Source: RPQJ01 sp963846315 (lineage in GTDB: Bacteria > Pseudomonadota > Gammaproteobacteria > Steroidobacterales > Steroidobacteraceae). From it: 64,000 bases of DNA. Of this stretch, positions 27,097-35,627 are shown one piece after another (positions within the stretch are counted from its first letter, which is position 1; each line of letters starts with the position of its first letter). Location of the stretch: NCBI GenBank assembly GCA_963846315.1, contig CAWJVM010000005.1:62001-126000 (forward strand). Reading direction: 5' to 3'. The translations under genes and the position numbers were made by a program. The notes below the pieces were generated by a model that saw nothing but the letters and a program-made list of their open reading frames with translations, searched no databases and was not told the DNA's origin.

Positions 27097-27672
27097 CTAC
27101 TCTCCTGAAGCGGGTCCGCGCTCGTTATTCTTTTCGAGCAGCTCCCGCAGATTCGCAAAGGGCGTCTGCTTCTTTTCCACCACGGCCTCTTCCGAAGCTG
27201 CGGGCTCGACTGCGGAAGCCGGTGCCAATGGCATCACCTCCGCTTCGGACGACAGGCATTCCGGGCTGCCTGCTTCGTGCGCGGGCACGAGCGGCAACGC
27301 GAGCAATACCTGCTCTTCGATCAGCGCCGAGAGCGACAGTTGCTCCGGCATTCCCACGAACGGCTCGTACCCGCCCGGCACGTCATCCGACTCCGCGCGG
27401 ACGATGGCGACCAGCGCCGACTCGTCCACCGCGATCTCGCAAGGCTGCAGGCAACGCTGGCATTCCAGCACTGCCGTGCCCTCGACGCGAACGTCGACCG
27501 TCGTGCGGCCTTCGAACGCACCGAACCGCAACTGCGCATCGACGCGAGTGCCGGGAAGGCCGCCCGCCTGTGCGACGCGTTCGAGCTGTGGCAGGTCGAG
27601 ATGCCGTTCAATGACAGCGGCTCGTGCCGACAGTTCTTTGGCGTTGACCTGATCGGCAGGGCCGGGCGACAT
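27097..27672 (-). CDS. yceD: DUF177/YceD, 23S rRNA accumulation protein
   Basis: 191 residues. The family core is present: LECQRCLQPCEIAVDESALVAIV, a CxxCL(x)PC-type pair, then PFVGMPEQLSLSALIEEQVLLALPLVPAHE and a C-terminal TPFANLRELLEKN. An insertion of about 25 Ala/Glu-rich residues separates the last two blocks. YceD supports large ribosomal subunit assembly and is normally next to rpmF, as here. It is divergent from maf with a 59-nt gap. Confidence 0.92.
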   Translation of the reverse strand: MSPGPADQVNAKELSARAAVIERHLDLPQLERVAQAGGLPGTRVDAQLRFGAFEGRTTVDVRVEGTAVLECQRCLQPCEIAVDESALVAIVRAESDDVPGGYEPFVGMPEQLSLSALIEEQVLLALPLVPAHEAGSPECLSSEAEVMPLAPASAVEPAASEEAVVEKKQTPFANLRELLEKNNERGPASGE

Positions 27673-27731
27673 GGGGCGCGTATAATAGTGACGCGCCCCC
27701 GCCCTGTCAAAGAAAAAACGAGCCTAAATCT

Positions 27732-28316
27732 TTGTTTTCCAAGGGCCTGATTCTCGCGTCGACCTCCCGCTACCGGCGCGACCTGCTGCAACGGCTCGGG
27801 CTGCCTTTCGACTGCATTGCGCCCGAGGCGGATGAAGCCCGACAGCCAGGCGAACCGGCGCCCGCCATGGCCGCACGGCTGGCCAGGGTCAAAGCCGAGG
27901 CGGTCGCCGTCCGGCACCCCGAGGCAATCGTGATCGGCTCCGACCAGGTGGCCTTGCGCGGTCCGGACATCCTCGGCAAACCCGGCACCGTCGAACGCTG
28001 CCGCGCACAGCTGCGGGAGTCGTCCGGCAAGGAAGTTGTGTTTCTCACGGCGGTCCACGTCATCGACGGCCTGGCCGGCCGCACCGAATCGCATGTCGAT
28101 CGCACGGTCGTGAAATTCAGGGAGCTGTCGGACGCCGAAATCGACCGCTACATCGAGCGCGACCAGCCGCTCGACTGTGCCGGCGGCTTCAAGGCCGAAG
28201 CCCTGGGGATCGCCCTCTTTGACCGGATCGAGTCGGTCGACCCGACCGGCCTCACCGGCCTCCCGTTGTCCTGGCTCTGCGGCGCCCTTCGCCGCGCACG
28301 GGTCCCGATCCCTTAG
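27732..28316 (+). CDS. Maf-family nucleotide pyrophosphatase (YceF-like), TTG start
   Basis: 194 residues. Maf proteins hydrolyse non-canonical or modified NTPs; the YceF subgroup prefers 7-methyl-GTP. Conserved LILASTSRYRRDLLQRLGL, VIGSDQVA, LGKPGTVE, RTVVKFRELSD and CAGGFKAEALGIALFDRIE. No ATG or GTG precedes the conserved N-terminus, so TTG is the likely start. The 3' end overlaps rluC by 65 nt on the opposite strand. Confidence 0.92.
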   Translation: MFSKGLILASTSRYRRDLLQRLGLPFDCIAPEADEARQPGEPAPAMAARLARVKAEAVAVRHPEAIVIGSDQVALRGPDILGKPGTVERCRAQLRESSGKEVVFLTAVHVIDGLAGRTESHVDRTVVKFRELSDAEIDRYIERDQPLDCAGGFKAEALGIALFDRIESVDPTGLTGLPLSWLCGALRRARVPIP

Positions 28317-29487
28317 CGGGACCCGGCCTTGCCGGCTTGGCGCCTCCCGTCCGCGGATTCCCCATCCTCGGCTTGCCCGTCTGCGGCACCGGCGCCGGGC
28401 GCTGCACGCGGGGTGCGACGATCGGTCCACGCGCACCTTCGGGCTTCAGCGTCTTGCCGCGCTCGTCCTGCGGTGCGCGGGCCTTGCCTCGCGTCAGCGT
28501 GTCGAGCACCGCACTGAGTTCAGGCGGCAGCGGCGCGCTGGCCAGCATCGGCTCGCGGGTGCCAGGCCGCGTGAAGCCGAGCGACGACGAATGCAGGAAC
28601 ATCCGCTTCAGGCCGTAGTCCTTGAAGATCTCGTTGAAGATGCGGTTGCCGTACTTGTCGTCACCGGCCACGGGATGTCCGGCATGCGCCGCGTGCACGC
28701 GAATCTGGTGGGTCTTGCCGGTGTCGATCTCGACCTCCATCAGCGTCGCCAGGTTGCCGAAAAACTGCACGGGCTTGAACGTGCTGACGGACTTCTTGCC
28801 GTGAGCACGTACGGCCACGTGCCGCTCGCCGCTGCGCCGCTCGTCGGTATCGAGAGCGAGCTCGATGCGCTTGGTCCCGAGGTTCCACTTGCCGCACACC
28901 AGGGCGAGGTAGTGCTTTTCGGTCTGGCCTTCACGTAACTGCAGGTGCAGGTCGCGCAGCGCAGCGCGCCGTTTGGCGACCAGCAGGCAACCACTGGTGT
29001 CGCGGTCGAGCCGGTGCACGAGCTCGAGGTCGGGCTGTCCGGGCCGGGCGCCGCGGAGTGCTTCGATCAGCCCGAAATCGGTCGCGCTGCCCCCGTGCAC
29101 TGCGAGGCCGGGCGGCTTGTTGAAGACGATGAGGTCGCCGTCCTCGTAGGTGATCGAATCCAGCACCAGCTGTTGCAGCGACTCGCTGGCTGTCCGGGGC
29201 GTAGCGGGCGGCGGGATGTCTTCCGCCTTGCGCACGGGTGGAATGCGGACGATGTCGCCCACAGCCACGCGTTGGTCCGGCTTGGCGCGCTTCTTGTTGA
29301 CGCGCACCTCGCCCTTGCGCAGCAGGCGGAACACGTGCGTGCGCGGCACGTCCTTCAGCTGCCGGACGAGGAAGTTGTCGAGCCGGGTGCCGGCGTCGTC
29401 TGCGGTCACTTCGACGTGGGTGACGCCGCGTCCGGGCTCCGGCGCGGCGGTGTTCTCGTCGGTGGCCGGGTCTATTTCGTAAGCCAT
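28252..29487 (-). CDS. rluC: 23S rRNA pseudouridine synthase RluC with extended tail
   Basis: 411 residues; E. coli RluC is about 319. S4 domain (GTRLDNFLVRQLKDVPRTHVF), catalytic Asp in HRLDRDTSGCLLVAK, then GKTHQIRVHAAHAGHPVAGD and KRMFLHSSSLGF. It modifies uridines 955, 2504 and 2580 in E. coli. The last 90 residues are a low-complexity basic tail rich in Pro, Gly and Arg (GKPRMGNPRTGGAKPARPGP), part of it read from the strand opposite maf. It is divergent from rne, whose co-location is typical. Confidence 0.94.
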   Translation of the reverse strand: MAYEIDPATDENTAAPEPGRGVTHVEVTADDAGTRLDNFLVRQLKDVPRTHVFRLLRKGEVRVNKKRAKPDQRVAVGDIVRIPPVRKAEDIPPPATPRTASESLQQLVLDSITYEDGDLIVFNKPPGLAVHGGSATDFGLIEALRGARPGQPDLELVHRLDRDTSGCLLVAKRRAALRDLHLQLREGQTEKHYLALVCGKWNLGTKRIELALDTDERRSGERHVAVRAHGKKSVSTFKPVQFFGNLATLMEVEIDTGKTHQIRVHAAHAGHPVAGDDKYGNRIFNEIFKDYGLKRMFLHSSSLGFTRPGTREPMLASAPLPPELSAVLDTLTRGKARAPQDERGKTLKPEGARGPIVAPRVQRPAPVPQTGKPRMGNPRTGGAKPARPGPAKGSGPVRGEGRRRARTTGGR

Positions 29488-29886
29488 TGATTTTCGGGCC
29501 TTCGCTTGTTACATTCCGGCGCTAGGCAATGCGCTGGTGCGTCCAAGCAACATCAGGCAGCGCCGAATGAGCGAAGCGCGGTTGCACGCCCTACGGGTTG
29601 TGCGGGGCGCCCGCAATCTTAGTTGGTTCTGAACCTTCAGACACCATCGATCTGCCGCGGACACGCGCAGGCGCTGCAGCCCCGGCGGGCAGCGGGCCAG
29701 CAGCGACCTCGGCGGGTACGATGCCCGACAGCACCAGGATTCGGTCACGCATCGTGCGCACTGCGCCGGTGCAGAAGAACAGCAAATGAGCGCTCGCGCA
29801 GTCGCTGCCAGACCTTTTTCCCACGCCACGGCACCACTACCCGTCCGAACCGTACGCGGCCCCAACCTCCTATAGCGAGAGGGCCG
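29488..29886 (+). other. Long 5' leader of rne
   Basis: About 400 nt between divergent rluC and rne. In E. coli a 361-nt rne leader lets RNase E control its own mRNA; the spacing here is similar. Several GC-rich hairpins can be drawn, for example around 29583-29612 (gttgcacgcc / ggcgcccgca region), but I cannot place promoter or fold with confidence. The frame in phase with rne from 29623 is not used: it has no family similarity and precedes the conserved start. Confidence 0.45.
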
Positions 29887-32799
29887 ATGAAGAGAATGCT
29901 CGTCAACGCAACTCAGGATGAAGAGTTGCGCGTAGCGCTGGTCGACGGCCAGCGAATCTACGACCTGGACATAGAAATCCCGTCGCGTGAAACCAAGAAA
30001 GCCAACGTCTACAAGGGGCGCATCACCCGCGTCGAACCCAGCCTCGAGGCTGCGTTCATCGACTACGGCTCCGACCGACACGGCTTCCTGCCACTGAAGG
30101 AAGTCTCCAAGGCGTTCTTCAAGGACAAGCAGCCCGGCCAGGAAGGCGGCAACCGCGGCATCCGCGACCTGATCGAGGAAGGCCAGGACATCATCGTCCA
30201 GGTCGAGAAGGAAGAACGTGGCAACAAGGGTGCCGCGTTGACCACCTTCATCAGCCTTGCCGGCCGGTTCCTGGTCCTGATGCCGAACAACCCCCGTGCG
30301 GGTGGAGTTTCGCGCCGCGTCGAGGGCGAGGACCGTGACGCCCTGCGCGAAGCAATGGACTCGCTCCAGATTCCCGACGGCATGGGCGCCATCGTCCGCA
30401 CCGCGGGCGTCGGCCGCTCCCCCGAGGAGCTGCAGTGGGATCTCAACAATCTCGTCGACATCTGGAACGCGATCCAGCAGGCGTCCGACAGCCGCCCCTC
30501 GCCGTTCCTGATCTACCGCGAGAGCACGGCGATCCTGCGGGCGCTCCGTGACTACCTCGCCGACGACATCGGCGAGATCCTGATCGACAAGCAGGAAGTG
30601 TTCGAGGAAGCGCGCGAATACATGCAGCGCTTCATGCCGAACAACCTGCGCAAGCTCAAGCTCTACGACGACCACGTGCCGCTGTTCACGCGCTACCAGA
30701 TCGAGAGCCAGATCGAGTCGGCGTATTCGCACAAGGTGACGCTGCCCGCGGGCGGCAGCATCGTGATCGATCACACCGAGGCGCTGGTCTCGATCGACAT
30801 CAACTCGGCCCGCAGCACCCGCGGCACCGACATCGAGACCACCGCCTGCAATACCAACCTCGAGGCCGCGGACGAAATCGCGCGCCAGATGCGGTTGCGT
30901 GACGTCGGCGGCCTGATCGTCATCGACTTCATCGACATGGAGTCGACCAAGAACCAGCGCGCGGTCGAAGACCGGCTGCGCGACGCGGTCAAGCAGGACC
31001 GGGCCCGCATCCAGCTGGGCAAGATCTCGCGCTTCGGCCTGCTCGAGCTGTCGCGGCAGCGCCTGCGGCCGTCGATCAGCGAATCGACCAACATCGTCTG
31101 CCCGCGCTGCACCGGCATGGGCGTGATCCGCAGCGTCGAATCGCTGGCGCTCGCGGTGCTGCGGCTGATCGGCGAGGAGGCCCGCAAGGACCGCACCGCG
31201 AAGGTCATCGCGCAGTTGCCGGTCGACGTCGCGACCTACCTGATGAACGAGAAGCGCGACTGGCTGCACGACATCGAAGAACGCAGTCACGTCGACATCG
31301 TGCTGGTGCCGAACAAGTACCTCGAGACGCCGTCCTACGAGTTGCGCCGCGTGCGCGACGACGAGATGGACCTGCCCGAGAACTCGGTCATCAGCCATCA
31401 CATGGCAGTCGAGCCAAAGATCGACCTCGATGTGATCGCCTCCGCCGAGGAAGAAAAAGCGCCGGTCGTGCAGCAACCTGCGGTGACGACGATCATTCCG
31501 AGCACCCCTGCCCCGCCCGCGGCCCCCGACGTCGTGGCCGCGCCGGTCGCGATCGCACCGGCTCCGGTGGTCGTTGCCGCACCGGCCTTCGGACCGCGCG
31601 ACAACGTGCTGGTGCGGATGTGGCGCTGGATCGCCGGCGACAAACGTGCGCCCGAGCCGCAGCCGGCCCCGTCCGCGAGCATCGGCCGCGGCACCAAGGA
31701 AGGCGAACGAGATCGCCCGCGTCATGATCGCGATCGCAATGAACGCGGCCGTGGCCGTGATGGTCGTCGCGATGGACGCGACAGCCGTGATGGCCGAGGA
31801 CGCAGCGAGGGCCGCGGCGAACGGGGCTCGCGCGACGAAGCGCGTCGTGAGAACCGTGCCGACGGTACGCCGGGCCAGCCGGTTCGCGGTGCCGAACCGC
31901 GGCGCGACGAGCCGAGCCGTGCCCAACCCCAGCAACAGCCGCGTCGTGACGAAAGCCCACGTGGCGGACGTCGTGATGGTGGCCAAGGTCAGGGCGGCGA
32001 AGGCGGCTCGCGCGAGGGCCAGTCGCGACGTGACGGCAGCCAGCAGGGCCAACGCCAACCGCAGCAGGCGCGTCCTCCACGCGAGCCGCGTGAACCACGC
32101 GAGCCCCGCGAACCGCGGCCGCCCCGTGAGTACCGCGAGCCGCAGGAAGCGCGTGAGCAGGTAGCCGCCGCCACTGCGGTCGTCGCAGCGGTCGCGAGCG
32201 ACATGAATGTGGTCGACGCGACAGCCACACCGCCGATGGGCGATGGCCAGCAACAGCGTCCCGAGGGTGATCGCAGCGAACGCACCGGACGCCGGTCACG
32301 TCGCGGCGGACGTCGTCGTCGTGGTCGTGGTGACGGCGGTGCCGAAGGCTTCGTTGCTGGCGCGGCAGGAGCTGCAGCCGGCGAAGGCATCTTCGACGAA
32401 GGCCCGGGTGGTGAAGTTGGTGACGACGCCGGTGGCAGCGACAACGTTGCCTCGGCGCCAGCGCCACAGTCGTTCGACGCCCCGCGCGAGTTCGATGATC
32501 CCAGCTGGCCCGAACCGCCGCGAGAATTCGCCGCGATCCAGGCTCAGGAAGCACCGCGCGAATCCGCGGCTCCTCCGCCCGCGCCTGCGTACGAAGCCCC
32601 GCGTGCGCCGGAACCGCGCTCGTTCGACTTCGATCGTCCCGCAGCACCGCCGCCGGCCCCGCCGCCACGCGAATTGGCATCCGAACCGGCGCCTGCGTCT
32701 GCGTCTGCGTCTGCGTCTGCGTGCTGCGCCTGCGCCTGCGCCTGCGCCGATCGTCGTGCGCGAGCCAGCGCCTGTCGCTACGGCGTCCGAGCCGCGTGA
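29887..32799 (+). CDS. rne: Ribonuclease E, C-terminus frameshifted
   Basis: Endonuclease of the RNA degradosome. 970 residues as read. N-terminal catalytic half is complete: MKRMLVNATQDEELRVALVD, S1 domain with KANVYKGRITRVEPSLEAAF, metal-binding D304 and D347, Zn-link C405 and C408 (CPRC). The second half is disordered, Arg/Gly-rich (RPRHDRDRNERGRGRD) and REP-repeat-rich, a degradosome/RNA-binding scaffold. Near residue 945 a GCGYCT hexamer tract shifts the frame: as read it ends CACACADRRARASACRYGVRAA, while the +1 frame continues PAPIVVREPAPVATAS and stops at 32851 just before a terminator. The real tail was probably the latter. Confidence 0.93.
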   Translation: MKRMLVNATQDEELRVALVDGQRIYDLDIEIPSRETKKANVYKGRITRVEPSLEAAFIDYGSDRHGFLPLKEVSKAFFKDKQPGQEGGNRGIRDLIEEGQDIIVQVEKEERGNKGAALTTFISLAGRFLVLMPNNPRAGGVSRRVEGEDRDALREAMDSLQIPDGMGAIVRTAGVGRSPEELQWDLNNLVDIWNAIQQASDSRPSPFLIYRESTAILRALRDYLADDIGEILIDKQEVFEEAREYMQRFMPNNLRKLKLYDDHVPLFTRYQIESQIESAYSHKVTLPAGGSIVIDHTEALVSIDINSARSTRGTDIETTACNTNLEAADEIARQMRLRDVGGLIVIDFIDMESTKNQRAVEDRLRDAVKQDRARIQLGKISRFGLLELSRQRLRPSISESTNIVCPRCTGMGVIRSVESLALAVLRLIGEEARKDRTAKVIAQLPVDVATYLMNEKRDWLHDIEERSHVDIVLVPNKYLETPSYELRRVRDDEMDLPENSVISHHMAVEPKIDLDVIASAEEEKAPVVQQPAVTTIIPSTPAPPAAPDVVAAPVAIAPAPVVVAAPAFGPRDNVLVRMWRWIAGDKRAPEPQPAPSASIGRGTKEGERDRPRHDRDRNERGRGRDGRRDGRDSRDGRGRSEGRGERGSRDEARRENRADGTPGQPVRGAEPRRDEPSRAQPQQQPRRDESPRGGRRDGGQGQGGEGGSREGQSRRDGSQQGQRQPQQARPPREPREPREPREPRPPREYREPQEAREQVAAATAVVAAVASDMNVVDATATPPMGDGQQQRPEGDRSERTGRRSRRGGRRRRGRGDGGAEGFVAGAAGAAAGEGIFDEGPGGEVGDDAGGSDNVASAPAPQSFDAPREFDDPSWPEPPREFAAIQAQEAPRESAAPPPAPAYEAPRAPEPRSFDFDRPAAPPPAPPPRELASEPAPASASASASACCACACACADRRARASACRYGVRAA
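32689..32749 (+). repeat. GCGTCT/GCGCCT hexamer tract at the end of rne
   Basis: GCGCCT followed by four GCGTCT units (Ala-Ser repeats), then GCGTGCT, then three TGCGCC units. The odd GCGTGCT at 32719-32725 shifts the phase by one base relative to the tract: removing one base there restores a continuous Ala-Pro-Ala-Pro frame to the stop at 32849-32851. Confidence 0.85.
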
Positions 32800-32873
32800 G
32801 TGGACACCCACTCCGCCGACAGACGTGACGACGCCGCGCAACGAGCCGTAAGCGGCGAGTTCGCGTGCGATGG

Positions 32874-32909
32874 AGGCCCCGCCACCGATAAGGTCGCGGG
32901 GCCTTTTTC
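32874..32909 (+). terminator. Rho-independent terminator of rne
   Basis: An 8-bp stem AGGCCCCG / CGGGGCCT with a 15-nt loop, followed by TTTTTCTTTC. It lies 22 nt after the stop of the shifted rne frame but 74 nt after the stop as read, which favours the shifted frame as ancestral. Confidence 0.85.
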
Positions 32910-33011
32910 TTTCGAGCGCAGTCTGCACGCCGGCGGGTGCTCCGCGCATGGCCCGACGGTTGCGGCAAGCAATCGGCGGGTTATCCTGCTCCGGCACCGG
33001 GGGAGGTGTCC

Positions 33012-34037
33012 GTGAATTCAGCAACCTGCATCGGCCTCGTGCTCGCAGCACTCGCACTCTCCGCACCGGCATGGCCCGGCACGGAAACCGTCGCTGCACC
33101 CCCGTTGCAGGAAATCGCACCGGGCCTATGGCTCGTCCCAGGCGCGATCCTGCCGGACCGCCAGCCCGACGGAAATTCCGTGGTCTTTGCGGCCCCGGAA
33201 GGTTTGATCGTCGTCGATACGGGTCGTCATTCCTGGCACAGCGACGCAATCCTGTCGCTGGCGCGAGCGCAGCAGGCTGGCATCGTTGCGATCGTCAACA
33301 CGCACTGGCACCTGGATCACGTCAGCGGCAACCTGGCGTTGCGCAAGGCGTACCCGGGCCTGCGTGTCCATGCGAGCGACGCAATCGAAGGTGCACTCGT
33401 CGGCTTCTTTCCGACCAGTGCGAAAGAATCGGCCAGGTATCTTGACGACCCGGAGGTGCCGCCGGCGACGCGTGACGATATTCGCGGCGACCTGCATACG
33501 ATCGAGAACGGGGTCGCACTGAAACCCGACGACGTGATCGCGGCTTCAGGCAACCGGAGCCTGGGTGGTCGCGCACTGCGGATCAACCTGGCACCCAACG
33601 CCGCGACCGCGGGCGACCTGTGGATCTACGACGAGCGGAGCCGTGTCGTCGTGCTTGGGGACCTGGTCACCCTACCCGCACCGTTCCTCGATACGGCGTG
33701 CCCGGACGGATGGCAGAACGCATTGCAGCTCGTGGCCGCCACGCCATTCGAGCTGGCGATTCCAGGTCACGGCCCCACGCTGACTCGTGCCGGGTTTCAG
33801 CTCTATCGGGACGCTTTCGAAGCGTTCATCGTCTGCTCGAACTCCGCCCGGACGGCGGCCGACTGCGCATCGGCCTGGACGGGTTCGATCGACAGCTTGC
33901 TGGGCGCGGATCCGCGCGAGCGGCAGCGGGCCCAGGAGATGGCGGCGTATTACGTCGGCATGCTCAGGGCTAACGGTGGGCGCAGCAAATACTGCGCAGC
34001 GCAAAATAGACGTTCGATGGCACCAGCGTCTCGATAG
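33012..34037 (+). CDS. Secreted MBL-fold metallo-hydrolase
   Basis: 341 residues. A GTG start with GGGAG 7 nt upstream gives a signal peptide (CIGLVLAALALSAPAWPG). The metallo-beta-lactamase fold has metal motif NTHWHLDHVSGN, LVTLPAPFLDTACPDGW and the His of AIPGHGP. It is closer to the periplasmic quinoprotein-relay/B3-like hydrolases than to glyoxalase II. Substrate unknown; antibiotic hydrolysis cannot be claimed. It is the first of four neighbouring hydrolase genes. Confidence 0.83.
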   Translation: MNSATCIGLVLAALALSAPAWPGTETVAAPPLQEIAPGLWLVPGAILPDRQPDGNSVVFAAPEGLIVVDTGRHSWHSDAILSLARAQQAGIVAIVNTHWHLDHVSGNLALRKAYPGLRVHASDAIEGALVGFFPTSAKESARYLDDPEVPPATRDDIRGDLHTIENGVALKPDDVIAASGNRSLGGRALRINLAPNAATAGDLWIYDERSRVVVLGDLVTLPAPFLDTACPDGWQNALQLVAATPFELAIPGHGPTLTRAGFQLYRDAFEAFIVCSNSARTAADCASAWTGSIDSLLGADPRERQRAQEMAAYYVGMLRANGGRSKYCAAQNRRSMAPASR

Positions 34038-34095
34038 GCGGGAGCGTCAAGCAGCGGAAACGGCAGCTTGGCTTTCATCGCGGTTCCCCACCTCA

Positions 34096-34917
34096 TCAAA
34101 ACCGATCGTCAGGCGGCCGGTCGACCACTTCCCAGTCCTGCAGCCACTTCACTTCGGTGCGCAGGCTGCCGTCAGGCAGCAAATCGAGCCAGCGATACCC
34201 CGGCGGCTTGAGGTCCATCACGCAGTGTTCGGTGAGTGGCGTGAACTGCGCGCACGTCGAGGGCGTGGCGAGCACCAGCGTCCGTCCGTGCTGCCGCTCG
34301 AACTCCTGGTGCACGTGGCCACCGAGCACGACACGAACGGCGGGATACCGCTCGATGACGGCCATGAAATCACTGGCATTGCGCAGGCCCACGCCATCGA
34401 GCCACGCGCTGCCGACGGGCAACGGTGGGTGATGCAGGCACACCAGGATCGGCCGGTCGCCGAAGGCCTGCAAGGCAGATTCCAGGCGCGACAGCTCCTG
34501 CGGCTCGACGCGCCCTTCCGGGCGGCCCGACACGTGCGTGTCGATGAACACCGCACCCCATGCGCCGAACTCGGCCGTGCCTCCATCCTGGAATCCAGCG
34601 CCGTCCCACAGGCCAGTCATGAGATCAGCCATCAGGCCGGGCTCATCGTGGTTGCCGGGCAGGCAAAACACGGGCAGGTCGTATGGGCGAAGCGCGCGAC
34701 GGAAATTGTCGTAGGCGGCGGCGCTGTGATCGTCCGCGATGTCACCCGTGACGAGAATCGCAGCGGGCCGCGGCGTGTCGGGCGCAAACGCCTCGGCCAG
34801 TACCTTGCGCAAAGACACCGCCGTCGTCACGCCGTAAATCGTCCTCGACTCGTCGCCGAAGAGGTGAGGATCGGTCACCTGCAGCAAGCGCACGGGAGCG
34901 GTGGACGATCCGATCAT
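34096..34917 (-). CDS. Class III cyclic-nucleotide phosphodiesterase, CpdA-like
   Basis: 273 residues, cytoplasmic metallophosphoesterase. All five motifs are seen: VTDPHLF, LVTGDIADD, CLPGNHDEP, CLHHPPLPV and LGGHVHQEFE. Layout and tail (TPSTCAQFTP, PPGYRWLDL) match CpdA, which lowers cAMP by hydrolysis. The next minus-strand gene upstream is the LMW phosphatase, 88 nt away. Confidence 0.88.
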   Translation of the reverse strand: MIGSSTAPVRLLQVTDPHLFGDESRTIYGVTTAVSLRKVLAEAFAPDTPRPAAILVTGDIADDHSAAAYDNFRRALRPYDLPVFCLPGNHDEPGLMADLMTGLWDGAGFQDGGTAEFGAWGAVFIDTHVSGRPEGRVEPQELSRLESALQAFGDRPILVCLHHPPLPVGSAWLDGVGLRNASDFMAVIERYPAVRVVLGGHVHQEFERQHGRTLVLATPSTCAQFTPLTEHCVMDLKPPGYRWLDLLPDGSLRTEVKWLQDWEVVDRPPDDRF

Positions 34918-35005
34918 GACAGGCGCCGGCCGGTGTTCTGGGCCAGCAGGTGCATCATCTGTTGCGTATTGACGGTGACGGCGTCAAAGCGAGCGATGAA
35001 ACACA

Positions 35006-35488
35006 TCAACGATCGCGCAGCCGGCGCCTGATCTCGCCCAGGAGTCCGTCGGCAGCGGATTGCACCAGGTCGAGCACGTCGTCGAATCCTTCTGCACCAC
35101 CGTAATACGGGTCGGGCACATCGGCCGATGCCGCCTCGACAGCGCCAGCAAACTCGAGCAGCGTTCGAATGCGGGCGTGATGCTCGGGTGGGCTGCGGTC
35201 GAGGAGCGTCGCGTGATTGAGCCGATCCATCGCCAGGATCAGGTCAAAACGCTCGAAGTCCTCATCCTGCACCTGCCGCGCCCGCAGGCTGGCAAGGTCG
35301 ATGCCGCGGCGTGCAGCTGCCCGCACCGTGCGCGGATCGGGGGGCTCGCCGACGTGATAGGCGTGCGTGCCCGCGGAGTCGATCTCGATGTCGAGACCCG
35401 GTGCATGCCGGCGAACGTGTTCGCGGAACACGCCTTCGGCCGTCGGCGACCTGCAGATGTTGCCCATGCACACGAACAGCACTTTCAC
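35006..35488 (-). CDS. Low-molecular-weight protein-tyrosine phosphatase
   Basis: 160 residues. P-loop VCMGNICRSP near the N-terminus (C-x5-R-S) and the general-acid loop VPDPYYGG near the C-terminus, the full LMW-PTP signature. Bacterial members dephosphorylate tyrosine kinases of capsule export or arginine phosphate; no kinase or capsule gene is in this window, so the partner is unknown. Confidence 0.94.
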   Translation of the reverse strand: MKVLFVCMGNICRSPTAEGVFREHVRRHAPGLDIEIDSAGTHAYHVGEPPDPRTVRAAARRGIDLASLRARQVQDEDFERFDLILAMDRLNHATLLDRSPPEHHARIRTLLEFAGAVEAASADVPDPYYGGAEGFDDVLDLVQSAADGLLGEIRRRLRDR

Positions 35489-35627
35489 GATGTCCAGCCC
35501 TGCTGCAGTTGATGTTCTCGGTGACGATTCCGGCGGAACACGAAGCCAACTCCAAACCTACAGCAAATGCGCTCGCACCGCCTACAGCGGATCCACGCAT
35601 CTCGGGAATCTGCGAAACTTCCGCACC

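Noticed and set aside
29509..32253. 914-codon open frame on the minus strand opposite rne
   Set aside because: Arg/Ala/Leu-rich shadow of a GC-rich gene; no motifs, and the plus strand encodes an unmistakable RNase E.
33012..34037. Metallo-beta-lactamase (antibiotic resistance) call
   Set aside because: The fold and HxHxD motif are shared by many hydrolases; nothing here shows beta-lactam specificity.
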